A stretch of DNA of 64,000 bases, taken from contig ML976717.1 of the NCBI GenBank assembly GCA_010015655.1, positions 244,963-308,962 on the forward strand. The letters are read 5' to 3'. A model generated the notes under the pieces. That model had not been told where the DNA came from and did not search any database. It was given only the letters and a program-made list of their open reading frames with translations. The position numbers were made by a program, and so were the translations under genes. Source of the stretch: Bimuria novae-zelandiae CBS 107.79. Lineage: Eukaryota > Ascomycota > Dothideomycetes > Pleosporales > Didymosphaeriaceae. Positions within the stretch are counted from its first letter, which is position 1, and each line of letters starts with the position of its first letter. Below, in pieces: positions 33,571 to 44,886 of the stretch.

Positions 33571-34033
33571 TGTTAAGCCCTTCGGGATAGCTAGTCCTAA
33601 AGGGATAAAGATTGGTTTTCGGGCAAGAGTACTTATAAGACAGGTAAAGAGTAGTAATAGCTTGCACGTATTAATAAGGTATTAGTATTAAAAGTATATA
33701 TAGAATAATTAAATTAATAAGAGTTTAAGTTAAATCTAAACGACAGATTGGTAAACAGGTAAAATACGGGTATAGAAGGGCCATACTTAGCGTTCCTATA
33801 TACATGGTTTGTTTCTGCTTGTTGGCGAGCATTTCTTTGCAGAACGTTCTCTAGCGAGCACTCTTTGGACAATGCTCTCTAGCAAGCGCTCACAAGTAAG
33901 CACTTTCTAAAGAGCAGTTATGTGACTTAGCGCCTTACAGCTTAGTCGCCAATAACTAGTTATTTCTGATAAATAACATAAGGGATTAAATATAAAACTA
34001 ATATAGCTTTTCCTAGATCTTTAGATCCTAACA
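33571..34033 (-). repeat. 3' LTR of G1 copy c (463 bp, expanded internal array)
   Basis: This is the longest LTR of the family. The excess over its 407-bp partner lies in tandem gagcactcttt/gagcgctctct-like units at about 33820-33920. Confidence 0.9.
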
Positions 34034-37000
34034 TTATCTCCTCTCTTCTAAGATTTATCCTTAAATTACGTGTTTAGGTTTATCTCTTTTATATAAGCGT
34101 AACTCTGCTCTTATATTTATAAATATAATATTAGTTAATATACCTACTAATTCCATCACCCGCAAACTCCGTTTATATAATAAAAGATTTTAAGCTCACT
34201 TTATTATTAAGTATCCTTATTTTATGTATAAATTTAAAGGTCAAGAGTATCGCGTTATACCTAAGTTAGGTTTAAAGTATACTAAGTATATTCGCCTTAG
34301 CTATTTATGCGTTAACATGTCTTAGGCGTCTTTAGACAAGATACAAGAAGAGTACAAGAAGAAGGTTAAAAAGAAAAAAAAATAGGTAGCTACTATTATT
34401 TTTTATTTATTAAAAAATAAAAAGATATTAGCATAAGCTAAAGAGCGTACGCGTAAGAAGACGTTATATTTTATATTTAATTTAGCTACTAAGGGAGAGG
34501 TAATAAATACTAGGGTAATTAATTATCTTGCTATAAATGCTTTAGTTAGACATTTGCTTGCTATATAGGCAACTTTTGGTTTATTAGATAATTTTACTAC
34601 TCCGTCTATTCTAAGTTTTAGGTAAGTTATTTGTAGTAGCGTCTAATTATGTACTAATAGTTTCCTAAGTAATTCGCTCGTTCTTATATATTTTTACTGT
34701 AAAGGTAATCTTTCTACTTAATAAAGTATATTCTTAGCTAATTCTTATATTATAGCATACATTTAACCTCGAATTCATTTTCTTCCTCTAGCTAGTAATA
34801 GAAGGTGGTTTCTACTAGTGTTTCTAGGTCCGCTGATTCTAATTAGTCTATATAGAACACTAGGTATATTTTTGCATCTAGTAGTAGTTCTAATTAGTAG
34901 TTAACTAGTAATACTTATTTAAAAATTAAAAATAGTTCGACTTTAATATAATTTAGCTTCTTGTATTTCTTTTTCTAGATTTAAAGATTTTTGGTAGGCA
35001 GGTATGTTTTATCCCGCTTTTTTAGCTAAGGTGCTATTTTTTCTTTTTAGTTTATATAAGAAATGCTTTACTAGTAAGCTTTCTCGAGATTATCTTAAAG
35101 TTATTTATATAATATTTTTATATTTTCTATCGTGTTAATGGATTTTTCCGTCCTAATTATTATAGAGAATAGTTAATTAAAGAGATATATGTATCTTCTA
35201 TAGTTTACGTAAAATAGTGTGTATCTAGGTGCTACTATTATCTTGTTATTATATACTAATTATGCTATAAGTAATAAGGAAATCTAGTTATTCTTTTGGT
35301 TATTACAGTAGATGCGTAGATATATTTTAATTATCTAATTTATACATTCTGTTTGTCCGTTTATCTATAGATAATAGGCTGTTAATAGTTTCTGTTTTAT
35401 TTTAATAAGTGCCGTAAGTGTTATCTAGTAGTTTAACGTGAAGAACTTCTCTTTATTACTAATAATTATTTTTAAAATACTGTAGTATCGTATAAGTTAA
35501 TCTAGAATAAGAAATACGAGTTCCTTTACTACTGTTATTTTCTAGTATAGTAGTAATTCTACGTATTTAGTAAATTGGTACACGATTACTAATATAGAGT
35601 TATAGCTTATTTCTGTTACTAGGTCTTTTAACTTAGGTAGTCCTGTTATAAAGTCTATTACAATGTCTTTCTATAGTGCTATAGGTATCTAGATTACTTA
35701 TATCTCTCTATACTTAAGATAAGTTGCATGCTTGTTACGCTGGCAATCTACGCACTTATAGATATATATAGCTACTACTTTCTTAATACCTTTAAAGCTA
35801 TAGTTTCGCTAAATAAGTCCTATTATCTTTTTAATGCCTAGATGTCCCTACACTAGGTTATTATGGTATTGCCGTATAATCTCATTTTATTATTCTTTAG
35901 GTACTTTTCGTGTTATAACAAGGAGTTAATTAAGTTCTGCTATAGGCTTAAGAAATTTATCTTTATTTTTCTATAGTATTGCGGAGTAGGTTTTCACCTT
36001 TTTCTTTATAAAGTTATTTTATTAGCTAAGCGCGTCTACTTGCCCGTTCTCTTTTCTTACTCTATAGATAACCTTAAACTTATATTATTTAGTAGTCTAT
36101 AACTGTTATTATTATCGCGGTATATGTTCTTTCGTAGTTATAAATTATAGTAGATTTTTATAATTTATATAAATCTCTAGTGTTAAGTAATTAAAGGTAT
36201 AAATTGTTTAGTGCTTTAATACTTTTATAATAGCGTAGAGTTCCTTATTGTACACGTCATATTGTGTTTCCGCATTATTAAACTTTTGTAAGTAGTACGC
36301 GATTAGATACTATTTGCTATTTTTTTCTTACTTTACGCATGCGCCAATTGCGAGGTCGCTTATATTCATCTTAAACTATAGTAGTTTTTATCCCGAAAGT
36401 AGATAAGTGCTAGTAGCATATTACATGCTATTTTTAAGAGTTAGAGTAATATTCTATACTTTTTTATTTATGTGAATAGTGCATCCTTCTCAGTACGGTT
36501 TATTAAGAGTATTATAATCTTTATATAGGCCCTGATAAATCATTTTTTAAAACTTTTAGTATTAGCTAGTTCTTAATATATTTTATTTTATTAGGTACTA
36601 TTTTGATTCTATCTATGCTAATAATATATCCTAGAAATTTTAGTTTTTATACGTGGAATTTATACTTCTTTAGTTTAATTTATAGGTATGCTCTATCTAG
36701 TGTCTTTAGTACTGTCTTTACATGTGGTACGTGGTCTGATTCGTTTTCGGTGAAGACCAGAATCTCGTCTATATATATAATAATAAATATATCTTGATAA
36801 TTACGTAAAACATTATTAATTAGTGCCTAAAAGGTTACTAGTGCAGTAGTAAGTCTAAAAGGTAAAATTATATATTTAAATAGTTTATAGCGTATTCTAA
36901 ACGCTATCTTCCACTTGTTACCTTTCATAATTTATATAAGTTAGTATCTATCTTATAAATCTATTATCGTAAAGATCTTTACTTTTAAGAGTTAATCTTA

Positions 37001-38752
37001 CACTTCTAAGATATTTAGTGGTGGGTATTAAGTCTTAATTATTATGTTATTAAGTTTCTTATAGTCTATATAAGGTTATAGTTATCTATCCTTCTTTAGT
37101 ATAAATATAAAAGGGCTTGTCGCTTGCAACTTTAAAGGTCTAATATATCTTTTTATAAGATTTATTTTAATAAATTCATTCTCCTACTAGAGTTCTTTTT
37201 TAGATTTACTATATAGTAGTCTAAAGGATGGCGTCTTCCCTTCTTCTAGGTTAATCGCATAATCTTAAGGTTAATATTTTAGAAGATTTGCTTTTCCTTC
37301 TCTTTCGGCGAACATATAACTCTATGCTTAGTAATATTCCGAAATTGTATAGTTTATGCTGTTATCCATCTTCTTGCGCTTTACGATCTAGTAGTTCCTG
37401 GCAGCACTTACCAAGGGTATTTCTTGTTTTTTAACTATCTATCGCGAGACTATATTATTAATAGTTCTTTTATCTACTATTATATTCTATTAGTACGTAG
37501 GCTTTATTTATAATATATAGTTATAGCGCTTAAAGGATAGCTCTTTTTTCTTTTAGTTAAATATAGGATTATGTTTCTTTAACTAGGGTAGTCCTAAAAT
37601 TATATTTCAATTAACTTCTTTAATAATATTAAGGATAATTAGTTCCTAGTATCTATAGATCTTAAGAATTATTTTAACTTTATATTTAATTCTTGCTTTG
37701 CTAGGTCTTAGTTATTTATTCGCGATATAAATGGTATAGGGTATAGCTTTTTTACGTTTATAGAGTCCTGCTCTATTAAGTGCTTTATTTAATATATAAC
37801 TCTTCTGTACTTTTAAGTATAGCATAACTTTTATTTATATTTATTTAAGGTATACTAGTAGCTTAATTAATGCCTAGCTATTAGTAGCATTTAATTCCTT
37901 AAAGGCGATTTCCTGTCTAAGCATAAGTCTAAAAAAGATATCTTCTTCGTGGTTAGCTTTATAGGCTAGAGGTATCCTTTTTCTTTTCCTTCCTAAGGCT
38001 ATTTCTAAGCCCTTTCTTAGGAGGCTTTACTGTCTGCGTTTCTTGTTACTCACTTAATTCTAAGAGTTATAGTTTTTATAGGCATGCAATTAAATCTATA
38101 TTTTACTTTTTAATTTATATATTTCTTATAACTAAGGTAAAAGTACGTTTGCTATATATCTAACATATATTTTTTATTAACTAATAGTAATATTACTTAG
38201 TTTATTACTTAGTTAAAATATAAAAAATATCGCGTTTCCCGATTATCTTAGAGGTAAATATTATAATAAGCGATAGGATAGTTAAACTATTCTTATTTAT
38301 ATTATTAGTATATCTAGGAATAATAGCTATATTCTTTAGCTTAGTAATGTATAGTATATTAATTTTCTCTATAGAAACTCTATCGTATAGTTCTATGCAT
38401 AGGGTTACAGTGGTCTAGGTTGTACTATAGTTTGTAGTTTAGGTTTTTATTCGGGTACTTCTTAAGGTTTTTATTTTTATAGTAAGAGTCTACCTATTCA
38501 CGTGCTACCTTACTAACTAAGTTAGGTTAATAAGCGTAGTAAAGTGCTACTTTATAGTCTTTATTTTATTATCTTATTAGTAACTAGCTTGCTCTAGCTA
38601 GGATAAAGTGTAAGAAATTAAGACACTAGCTTTATCACTTTTTTATTTAAACCTTTATATATATCTTTATAGAGTTATAAGTTAGGTAACCTTAATCGTT
38701 CCAAGTCCTTATCATGGATATTAAGTTATTTAATAGTACTTATTACCTACTA

Positions 38753-40599
38753 ACGTGGTTCACCATCGAGCGGGCCAACCCCACCGAGCGGGCCAACTTT
38801 GCTAAATGCAGCCCACCTCTAGCTTATACTATAATGCCATTACAATATAACGCGTAATAACCTTATACTAAAAGCGTACTATAGCTTACTATCTAAGCTA
38901 TAATTAAAGATCGCGATAAAAGTAAAAGACGCGTTATTATAGCCTTTAGCGTGCCTTAAATAATAGTATAACGACGACGCTAAGGAGCCCTCTCTTAACG
39001 CGATCGCAAGCCCAACTCAAAGAAGCTAACTAAGCTAGAGGAGGAGGCTCTAGTCCGACGTATACTTAAGCTTAACTAGCGAGGAATAGGTGCAACAAGA
39101 GATATAGTCTAAAATATAGCTAATAATCTACTTGCTAAGCGCGGTAGATAGCCTATTAGTAAGCACTAGGTAGACAGGCTTAAGACGCGTACGCTAGAAA
39201 TTAAGCTTTAAAGGAGCTATCTATATAATTGTTAGCAAGCCCTAAACGAAGATCCACGTATTATAATGCCCTAGTTTAAGCTAGTTACTAATACTAAGGC
39301 TAAGTATGGTATCGCTAATGACGACACGTACAACTTCGACGAGACAGGCTTTATAATAGGGGTAATATAGGGTTAGATGGTCTTTACAGACTCTAAGAAT
39401 CGAAGCAACCTAAAAAAGATTTAACCTAGTAATTATAGGTAGGTTACTAATATCTAGGGTGTTAGCGCTAAAGGCTAGGCTCTACTACCCTTTCTTATCT
39501 TCCTTAGCAAGGGTCTAATTACGTCCTAGTTCTATAATCTACCCTAAGACTAGGTTATTAAAGTTAGTCCTAATAGCTAGACGTTAAATAAGCTTAGTCT
39601 TGCCTAGCTAAGGCACTTTAATACCTATACTAAGGCGCGTAGTTTAGGTGCATACTAGCTACTAATTATAGATAGTTACGAGAGCCACTGCTTACACGAA
39701 TTCTATAAATACTATAAGGAATAGAAGATTATTATTCTCTATATGCCTCCACACTCATCACACCTCTTGTAGCCACTTAATGTGGGTTGTTTTTCGCCTT
39801 TATAGCGGGCGTATAGCAATGGAATTAGTAGCTTAGCACGGTACGGCACTAAGTAGATTAAGAAGGAGGCCTTTTTATTAGCCTTTAAAATAGCTTTTAA
39901 GAAGGTAATAATAAAGGCGAACATCTACGCAGGCTTTAAAGGCGCTAGATTAGTCCTACACAACCTAGAGGTAGTGTTATTAAGACTTAATATAGTTCTT
40001 TGTACGCTAACTCCACCTAACGCAGAGGACACCCTATAGGAATTAAAAATACTAAGTAACCTTCGCGAGATAGAGGCTTAGTTAACGCTAGTTCGTAAGC
40101 ATGTATAAAAGCATAGAGATTCACTAGTTTCTCTACTTCTTAGAGCTATTAAGCAGCTTAACAAAAGTGTTGCATTAATAGGGCACGAAATAGTGTTAAT
40201 ATAACAGGAAATAGCAGGGCTTCGTAAAATAGTAGAGATAATAATAAAGGTAAAAAGTTAAAAGAGGAAGTATATTTAGGCAGCTAAGACACTTATAATA
40301 AGAAAGGTAGTTGATTTAATAGCTAAAAAGGATAGTAGTAGGCAAAAGGAGGGTAAAGAGTCTGTAAAGAGGGTGCGTGGGCAGAGGCGCTGCGGACGTT
40401 ACGGCGAAGCTGGCCACAACGCTCGCACCTGCGCAGTAGAAATTATAGATGCATCTAATAGCGATGAGTCTGAATAATATTTCTATGTTCTGCGAATTAT
40501 AGTAAATTATAGTGGTGTTGTAGGAGGCGCTTCGCAATAGACTGACTTTTAAAAAGTGGCCCGCTCGGTGGGGTTGGCCCGCTCGGTGGTGAACCACGT
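38753..40599 (+). mobile_element. Fot1-like (Tc1/mariner superfamily) DNA transposon inserted in G1 copy c gag
   Basis: 1847 bp with terminal inverted repeats of about 47 bp, starting acgtggttcacc. Each contains two copies of the cgagcgggccaac block. TA is duplicated at 38751-38752 and 40600-40601. The termini are unmutated whereas the interior is RIPped. Length, TA target and transposase match the Fot1/pogo group of fungal transposons. Confidence 0.93.
38860..40477 (+). pseudogene. RIP-damaged Fot1-like transposase with C-terminal zinc knuckle
   Basis: The plus-strand frame contains KPNSKKLTKLEEEALVRRIL (HTH region) and a CENP-B-like block (RPISKHWVDRLKTR type) near 39150-39190. The catalytic signature is NFDETGFIIGVI (39332-39367), then LLIIDSYESHCLHEF (about 39655-39705) and PPHSSHLL*PLNVGCFSPL (about 39748-39803). 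These are the DDE blocks of Fot1-type enzymes. The tail is RCGRYGEAGHNARTC, a CCHC knuckle with one Cys changed to Tyr, ending SNSDESE at 40477. There are a dozen or so TAG/TAA stops, mostly replacing Gln or Trp. It would cut and paste at TA sites if intact. The N-terminus is uncertain. Confidence 0.88.
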
Positions 40600-41484
40600 T
40601 ATTCTTTGTTGGTCGCCTTTACGTTGTTAACAGTTAGTATATTTAACTATTTAATAATCTTATTCTTAGATCTGCAGTTCCTGGCAATATGGCCTAGTTT
40701 ACCACATATAAAGCATTTACGCGTCTCGGTCCCCTGTTTGTAGATTTTATCTAAGATAAGTCCTTATTTATTAGACTTATAAAAGCCTTTAGCCTTTTCT
40801 ATTCCCTTCTCTAGGTTATTAAACTAGATTACTTTTATAGGTTAATAACTATAAGAGTTACGGTGGCTACGAGATACTTTCGGTGGCGTCCTATAAATAA
40901 TAGGTGCCTATTTATAACTAGGGTTCCTCAGATCCTTGCGGAACTCTTCTTATAATGCCAACTATTTAGCGTCAATCTAGATTATGTTTTTATATAGTTT
41001 TTTTTTAAAAGTATTAGTTCTAACGCTACTACGCAAGAGCTCTTTAGGCATTTTATACTTAAGTTCTTATTTATATATTATTTTAAGAAATTTATCTCTT
41101 TAGTTAGGTTATATAGCATACTTGCGAAATTTAGCTATAATTTAGTGTTGTTTAATAGTCTAAATATCTCGTTTAACTATAGCAGTCTTATTAATAATTA
41201 TAAATATCTATTAAAGATATTTCTTAAAATTAGTATAATCCTTTATCATGTCGACTGCGTTAGCATGGTTATTAATATAGTCCTTGTCTTTATTATCGTG
41301 GTCCAATTCTAGAAGTAGAGGTCTAATTGTAGAAGCTAAGTATCGAGGTGGTTATAATTATTATTATATAAGTTAGGTTTATATATGTTACTTATAGTAT
41401 TCTTTATTAGAGTAACACTAGTACTGCCTAAAGCTATAGAAGAGGTAGGGATCCTTATAGTACTTATATTAAAAGTATTTAAGA

Positions 41485-41891
41485 TGTTAAGCCCTTTAGG
41501 GTAGCTAGTCCTAAAGGGGTAAAGGTTAGTTGTTAGGTAAGAGTACTTACAAGGTAGGTAAGGGATAGTAATAGCTGGCGCGTATTAATATAGTATTAGT
41601 ATTAAAAGTATATATAGTATAATTAAATTAATAAAAGCCTAAGTCAAATCGAAACGATAGATTAGTAAACAGGTTAAACACGAGTATAAAAGGGCCATAC
41701 TTAGTATTCCTATATACATGGTTTGTTTCTGCTTATTGGCGAGCGCTTCTTTGCAGAATACTCTCTAGAGAGTAGTTACATGACTTAGCGCCTAGCGGCA
41801 TAGTCGCCAATAACCAGTTATTCCTAGCGAATAATATAAGGAATTAAATACAAAACCAGCACAGACTTCCCCGGATCTTCTGATCCTAACA
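41485..41891 (-). repeat. 5' LTR of G1 copy c (407 bp)
   Basis: Same termini as 33571-34033. It is followed by the second ATAAG target copy. Confidence 0.9.
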
Positions 41892-42671
41892 ATAAGGTAC
41901 TAAATATTATATTGTGTTAAGGATTAATTTCCTCTACCTACCTTAGATATAGTCTTTAAGAGGTAAACTAATAAATAAGTAATAAATCTAGGGCAGATCT
42001 ATTTATAACTACTATTTTAGATTAATGGCTATACGCGTTTACTTATATAAAAAGGTCTACTAAAAATTCTTTTTAAGCAGGAGGTAATACTAAGTAGAAT
42101 GCCTTTTTTATCTATATTACCAGTATGCTAAGGCTTAATTTAATACAACTTAATCTTTTGCTATAAAAAATTAAAAAAGAGCTTATAATTAGCTAGAGAA
42201 TTAGCTTTATAGCGTTTACTATTAATACTAATTATTTATTAAGATATTAAGGATTCAGCGTTATGCCTAGTAAACTAATTAACCTATAATAATCAAATAT
42301 TCATTTAGGCAATAGTAGACGTAAAGCTTTATATTATTTATTATATAAGAGAATATTCACGTTTAGTAAGGTTTTTAATATATTATAAAAGCTCTTTTTC
42401 TTATTGTAAGTTAAGATTTTAGTAGTTGTTATTTTCAACTATATAGGACTAGGTTTTAGCCTAATACCTTCTGCTTAACCTAAATCGCTTAACGCTATAC
42501 TAACGCGCTAATTCTATATATATAATTTTTTTTAAGGTTTAGTAATTTAATAGTACTAATTACAGCCTTAACAAGATCTATATTAGTAAAGTTATTAAGT
42601 GTTAAAGATAGCGTATATTAGTATTACGCGTGCATTAAGTTACGACGTGCATTAATCACTAAGACACGGTA

Positions 42672-44802
42672 CCGTATCTTGATAGCTAATGCACGCCGTC
42701 ACCTCATGCACGTGCACTAATGCGGCGCCCTATTTTTAACGTAACATATCTCCACTAATATAGACCTAATTAATGCCGCAATTAAAGCAATCAAATCGCG
42801 CGAACAAGGAGAAGATTTTTTATATTAATAATATACTATTAAGTTTAGTATTAATTAATCTACATTAAGTTACTAGTATAGACGCGTTAACTAGTCGCGT
42901 ATAACATAGTATAATAACTAGTAAAATCTTAGCTAATAATAAAATCTAAGCTCGTACGCTATATAAAATATCGTACTAAACGTAGCCTTGCTTCTATATA
43001 GTAAATAATATAGAACTTTACGTCCTGTATTACTTAAAAGGACATAAGTATATCTTAAGTTAATCGCCTTATTAAGCGTAACAGCAACGCCTTAATATTA
43101 CGCTAAATAACTAATATTAATAGTAATTACTATAATGCTAATTTAGAGGCAAAATATAGGCACTATTTTAGGCTTTTATATAAAATAATTACGAAGTATA
43201 GCATAAAGCCTTATTATTATTATAATACAAATAAGCAAGGCTTCCTCCTTAGTATTACTAGCCACTTAAAAAGGATCTTCAATAGGGCTCTATATAATAG
43301 TTACTAAGTAAGGTAATCTATATAGAATAATTATTACAAGTAGACCTTAATTATTGCAGGTATATACGCTAATAGATCTACTATTAATCTATTACTAATA
43401 TATTAATCTAATGCCGGGAGCCTATAATTAAGCTAGGTAAAGATAATTAATCCTTTATACTATAGAATCTTTATGAGCTTATTTCCCTCTAGCTAGTTAA
43501 ATAACAAGTTAGGTCTTTAATAACTTTAATAAGTATTTAATTACTATATAAGAGAAAAAGCTAAAAAGGCTTAATAAGTATACTAACTTTTTATATTTAA
43601 TAGCTATAGGTCTTACGTTACTATAGATTTTATTAACTATTATAACTAGAATAGGCTCATTCTATTTATATTTCCCTTTTATTAAACTTATACGTTATAG
43701 CCTCTTTACGTGTATATATTTAAGTCTTTTTAACTACTTACTTTAACGAGTTTAATACCTATCTTTATAAAGGCTAAGGACTATTAATAGTTACTAAAAA
43801 AGACTTCTTTATACTCTTCTAAAGGGCCTAAACTACGTTAGCTACGCTATAATTAAGTACTACGACTTTTGAGTATATAGGCATCTCGCCGCTAGATATT
43901 ATACTTATTCTTAAGTAATTTAATAAGGAGCCCTTTTTAAATGTAAGATTATAAAAAAGCTATATATTAGTACTTAGCATATTTAATTAGCGTAAAATAA
44001 AGCAACGATTACGCTTTACTATTAAAAATATTATAACTAAGAAGTTGCGCAAGCTTACCTAAATAATATACTTAATTTATATATAAAAGTAACTTTTAAA
44101 GCACGAGAATAAGGGCCTTTAAAAAGCCTTAAAGAATAAAAATTAGCGCGAAATAAAGGGTAAGGCTTTACTTTTAAAGTAACTTAAAGAGTAGTATAAA
44201 AAAGCTATTTTTTAGTTACCTACTTAAGTATAAAAAGCAAATAATTCTCTTAGTTAATAAAAGGCCTAAAAGGAATAACTGTAACTTTAAAAAAGTTAGT
44301 AATAAGAAATATAAAAAGCTAATAAATAGCTTAAAGTTTAGTTACTATAGGAGAGGCGCGTTACGTAGGTAGTAGTTAAAAATACGCGCGCTAAAAAGAG
44401 AGCTAATTAGGCTATAAAATAACGTCTTTATTAATAGGCTCACAAGACTTAATAATAAATTTAAAAACGTTTTAAAATTACTAAAAAGGGAAGCTAAAGA
44501 GACTTAAAGGCTACTTATAAGGTTATAAAGAGGAAGAAATCTTTGCCAGCATCTGTACGCGTTAATGCGACAGTATTTACGCTATTAACGCCATTATCAC
44601 GTAGTGGTCATCTAGTCAGAACACTAAGTAGATATCTATAATCTAATTAGATAGCGATCATCTACAGCTCTACAAGACCTTAAATCCAGAAAATCTCGAG
44701 ATAATTGCTTTTGTATAGAGCTCTACAGCCTTATCTTTGTTGACCTGATTGTGGTGTTGCGCGTGCATGAGGTGACGGCGTGCATTAGCTGCCAAGACAC
44801 GG
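42672..44802 (+). mobile_element. Pogo-type DNA transposon, copy 3 (2131 bp)
   Basis: The left end ccgtatcttgatagctaatg and right end cattagctgccaagacacgg are inverted repeats, with TA on both sides (42670-42671 and 44803-44804). Orientation is opposite to copy 2, which abuts it across a single TA. The transposase lies on the plus strand, beginning TNIDLINAAIKAIKSRE at about 42755-42810, and the C-terminal part runs to about 44620. The interior is RIPped; the terminal 90 bp are less so. Confidence 0.9.
42755..44620 (+). pseudogene. RIP-inactivated pogo-type transposase (copy 3)
   Basis: Read through stops, it opens with the HTH-Psq block TNIDLINAAIKAIKSREQGE and is colinear with the same frame in copies 2 and 4. 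No intact catalytic triad could be read because of stops and substitutions. The tail contains the GCATCTGTACGCGTTAAT-type block (about 44545) shared with copy 2. Confidence 0.75.
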
Positions 44803-44886
44803 TACAGTACCGTAGCTTGGCAGCTCATGCAACACGTCAACTCATGCAACACCCCACCATGTAGCACACCAACTGTAACACGCCGC

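Larger units (their letters stand above)
34034..41484 (-). pseudogene. RIP-inactivated gag-pol of G1 copy c
   Basis: From right to left on the minus strand: gag, including a zinc knuckle with all metal ligands kept (CFICGKLGHIARNC at about 40667-40710), then the protease region near 37500. RT follows with FIIIYIDEILVF near 36755-36785 (YIDD changed to YIDE). RNase H and integrase lead towards 34034, where the purine tract (reverse complement of ttatctcctctcttct) precedes the LTR. The gag is split by the Fot1-like transposon at 38753-40599. Many TAG/TAA at Gln/Trp positions. Confidence 0.84.
33571..41891 (-). mobile_element. Ty3/gypsy retrotransposon, family G1 copy c, inserted in pogo copy 2
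   Basis: LTRs at 33571-34033 and 41485-41891 start tgttaagccct and end gatcctaaca. A perfect 5-bp duplication ATAAG flanks the element (33566-33570 and 41892-41896). Minus-strand pol runs from right to left. Removing the nested Fot1-like transposon leaves about 6.5 kb, so it is close to full length. RIPped. Confidence 0.94.
32256..42669 (-). mobile_element. Pogo-type DNA transposon, copy 2, split by G1 copy c
   Basis: The left terminus is ccgtgtcttggtaattaatg and the right terminus is catta-tcactaagacacgg (inverted), with TA on both sides (32254-32255 and 42670-42671). Without the 8321-bp gypsy insert and its duplication the element is about 2.1 kb, the same as copy 3. The transposase is on the minus strand: its start TNIDLVKAVISTI is at about 42545-42585. 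The C-terminal part at 32500-33560 includes the block shared with copy 3 near 44540-44600 (gcatctgtacgcgttaat). Fully RIPped. Confidence 0.88.
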
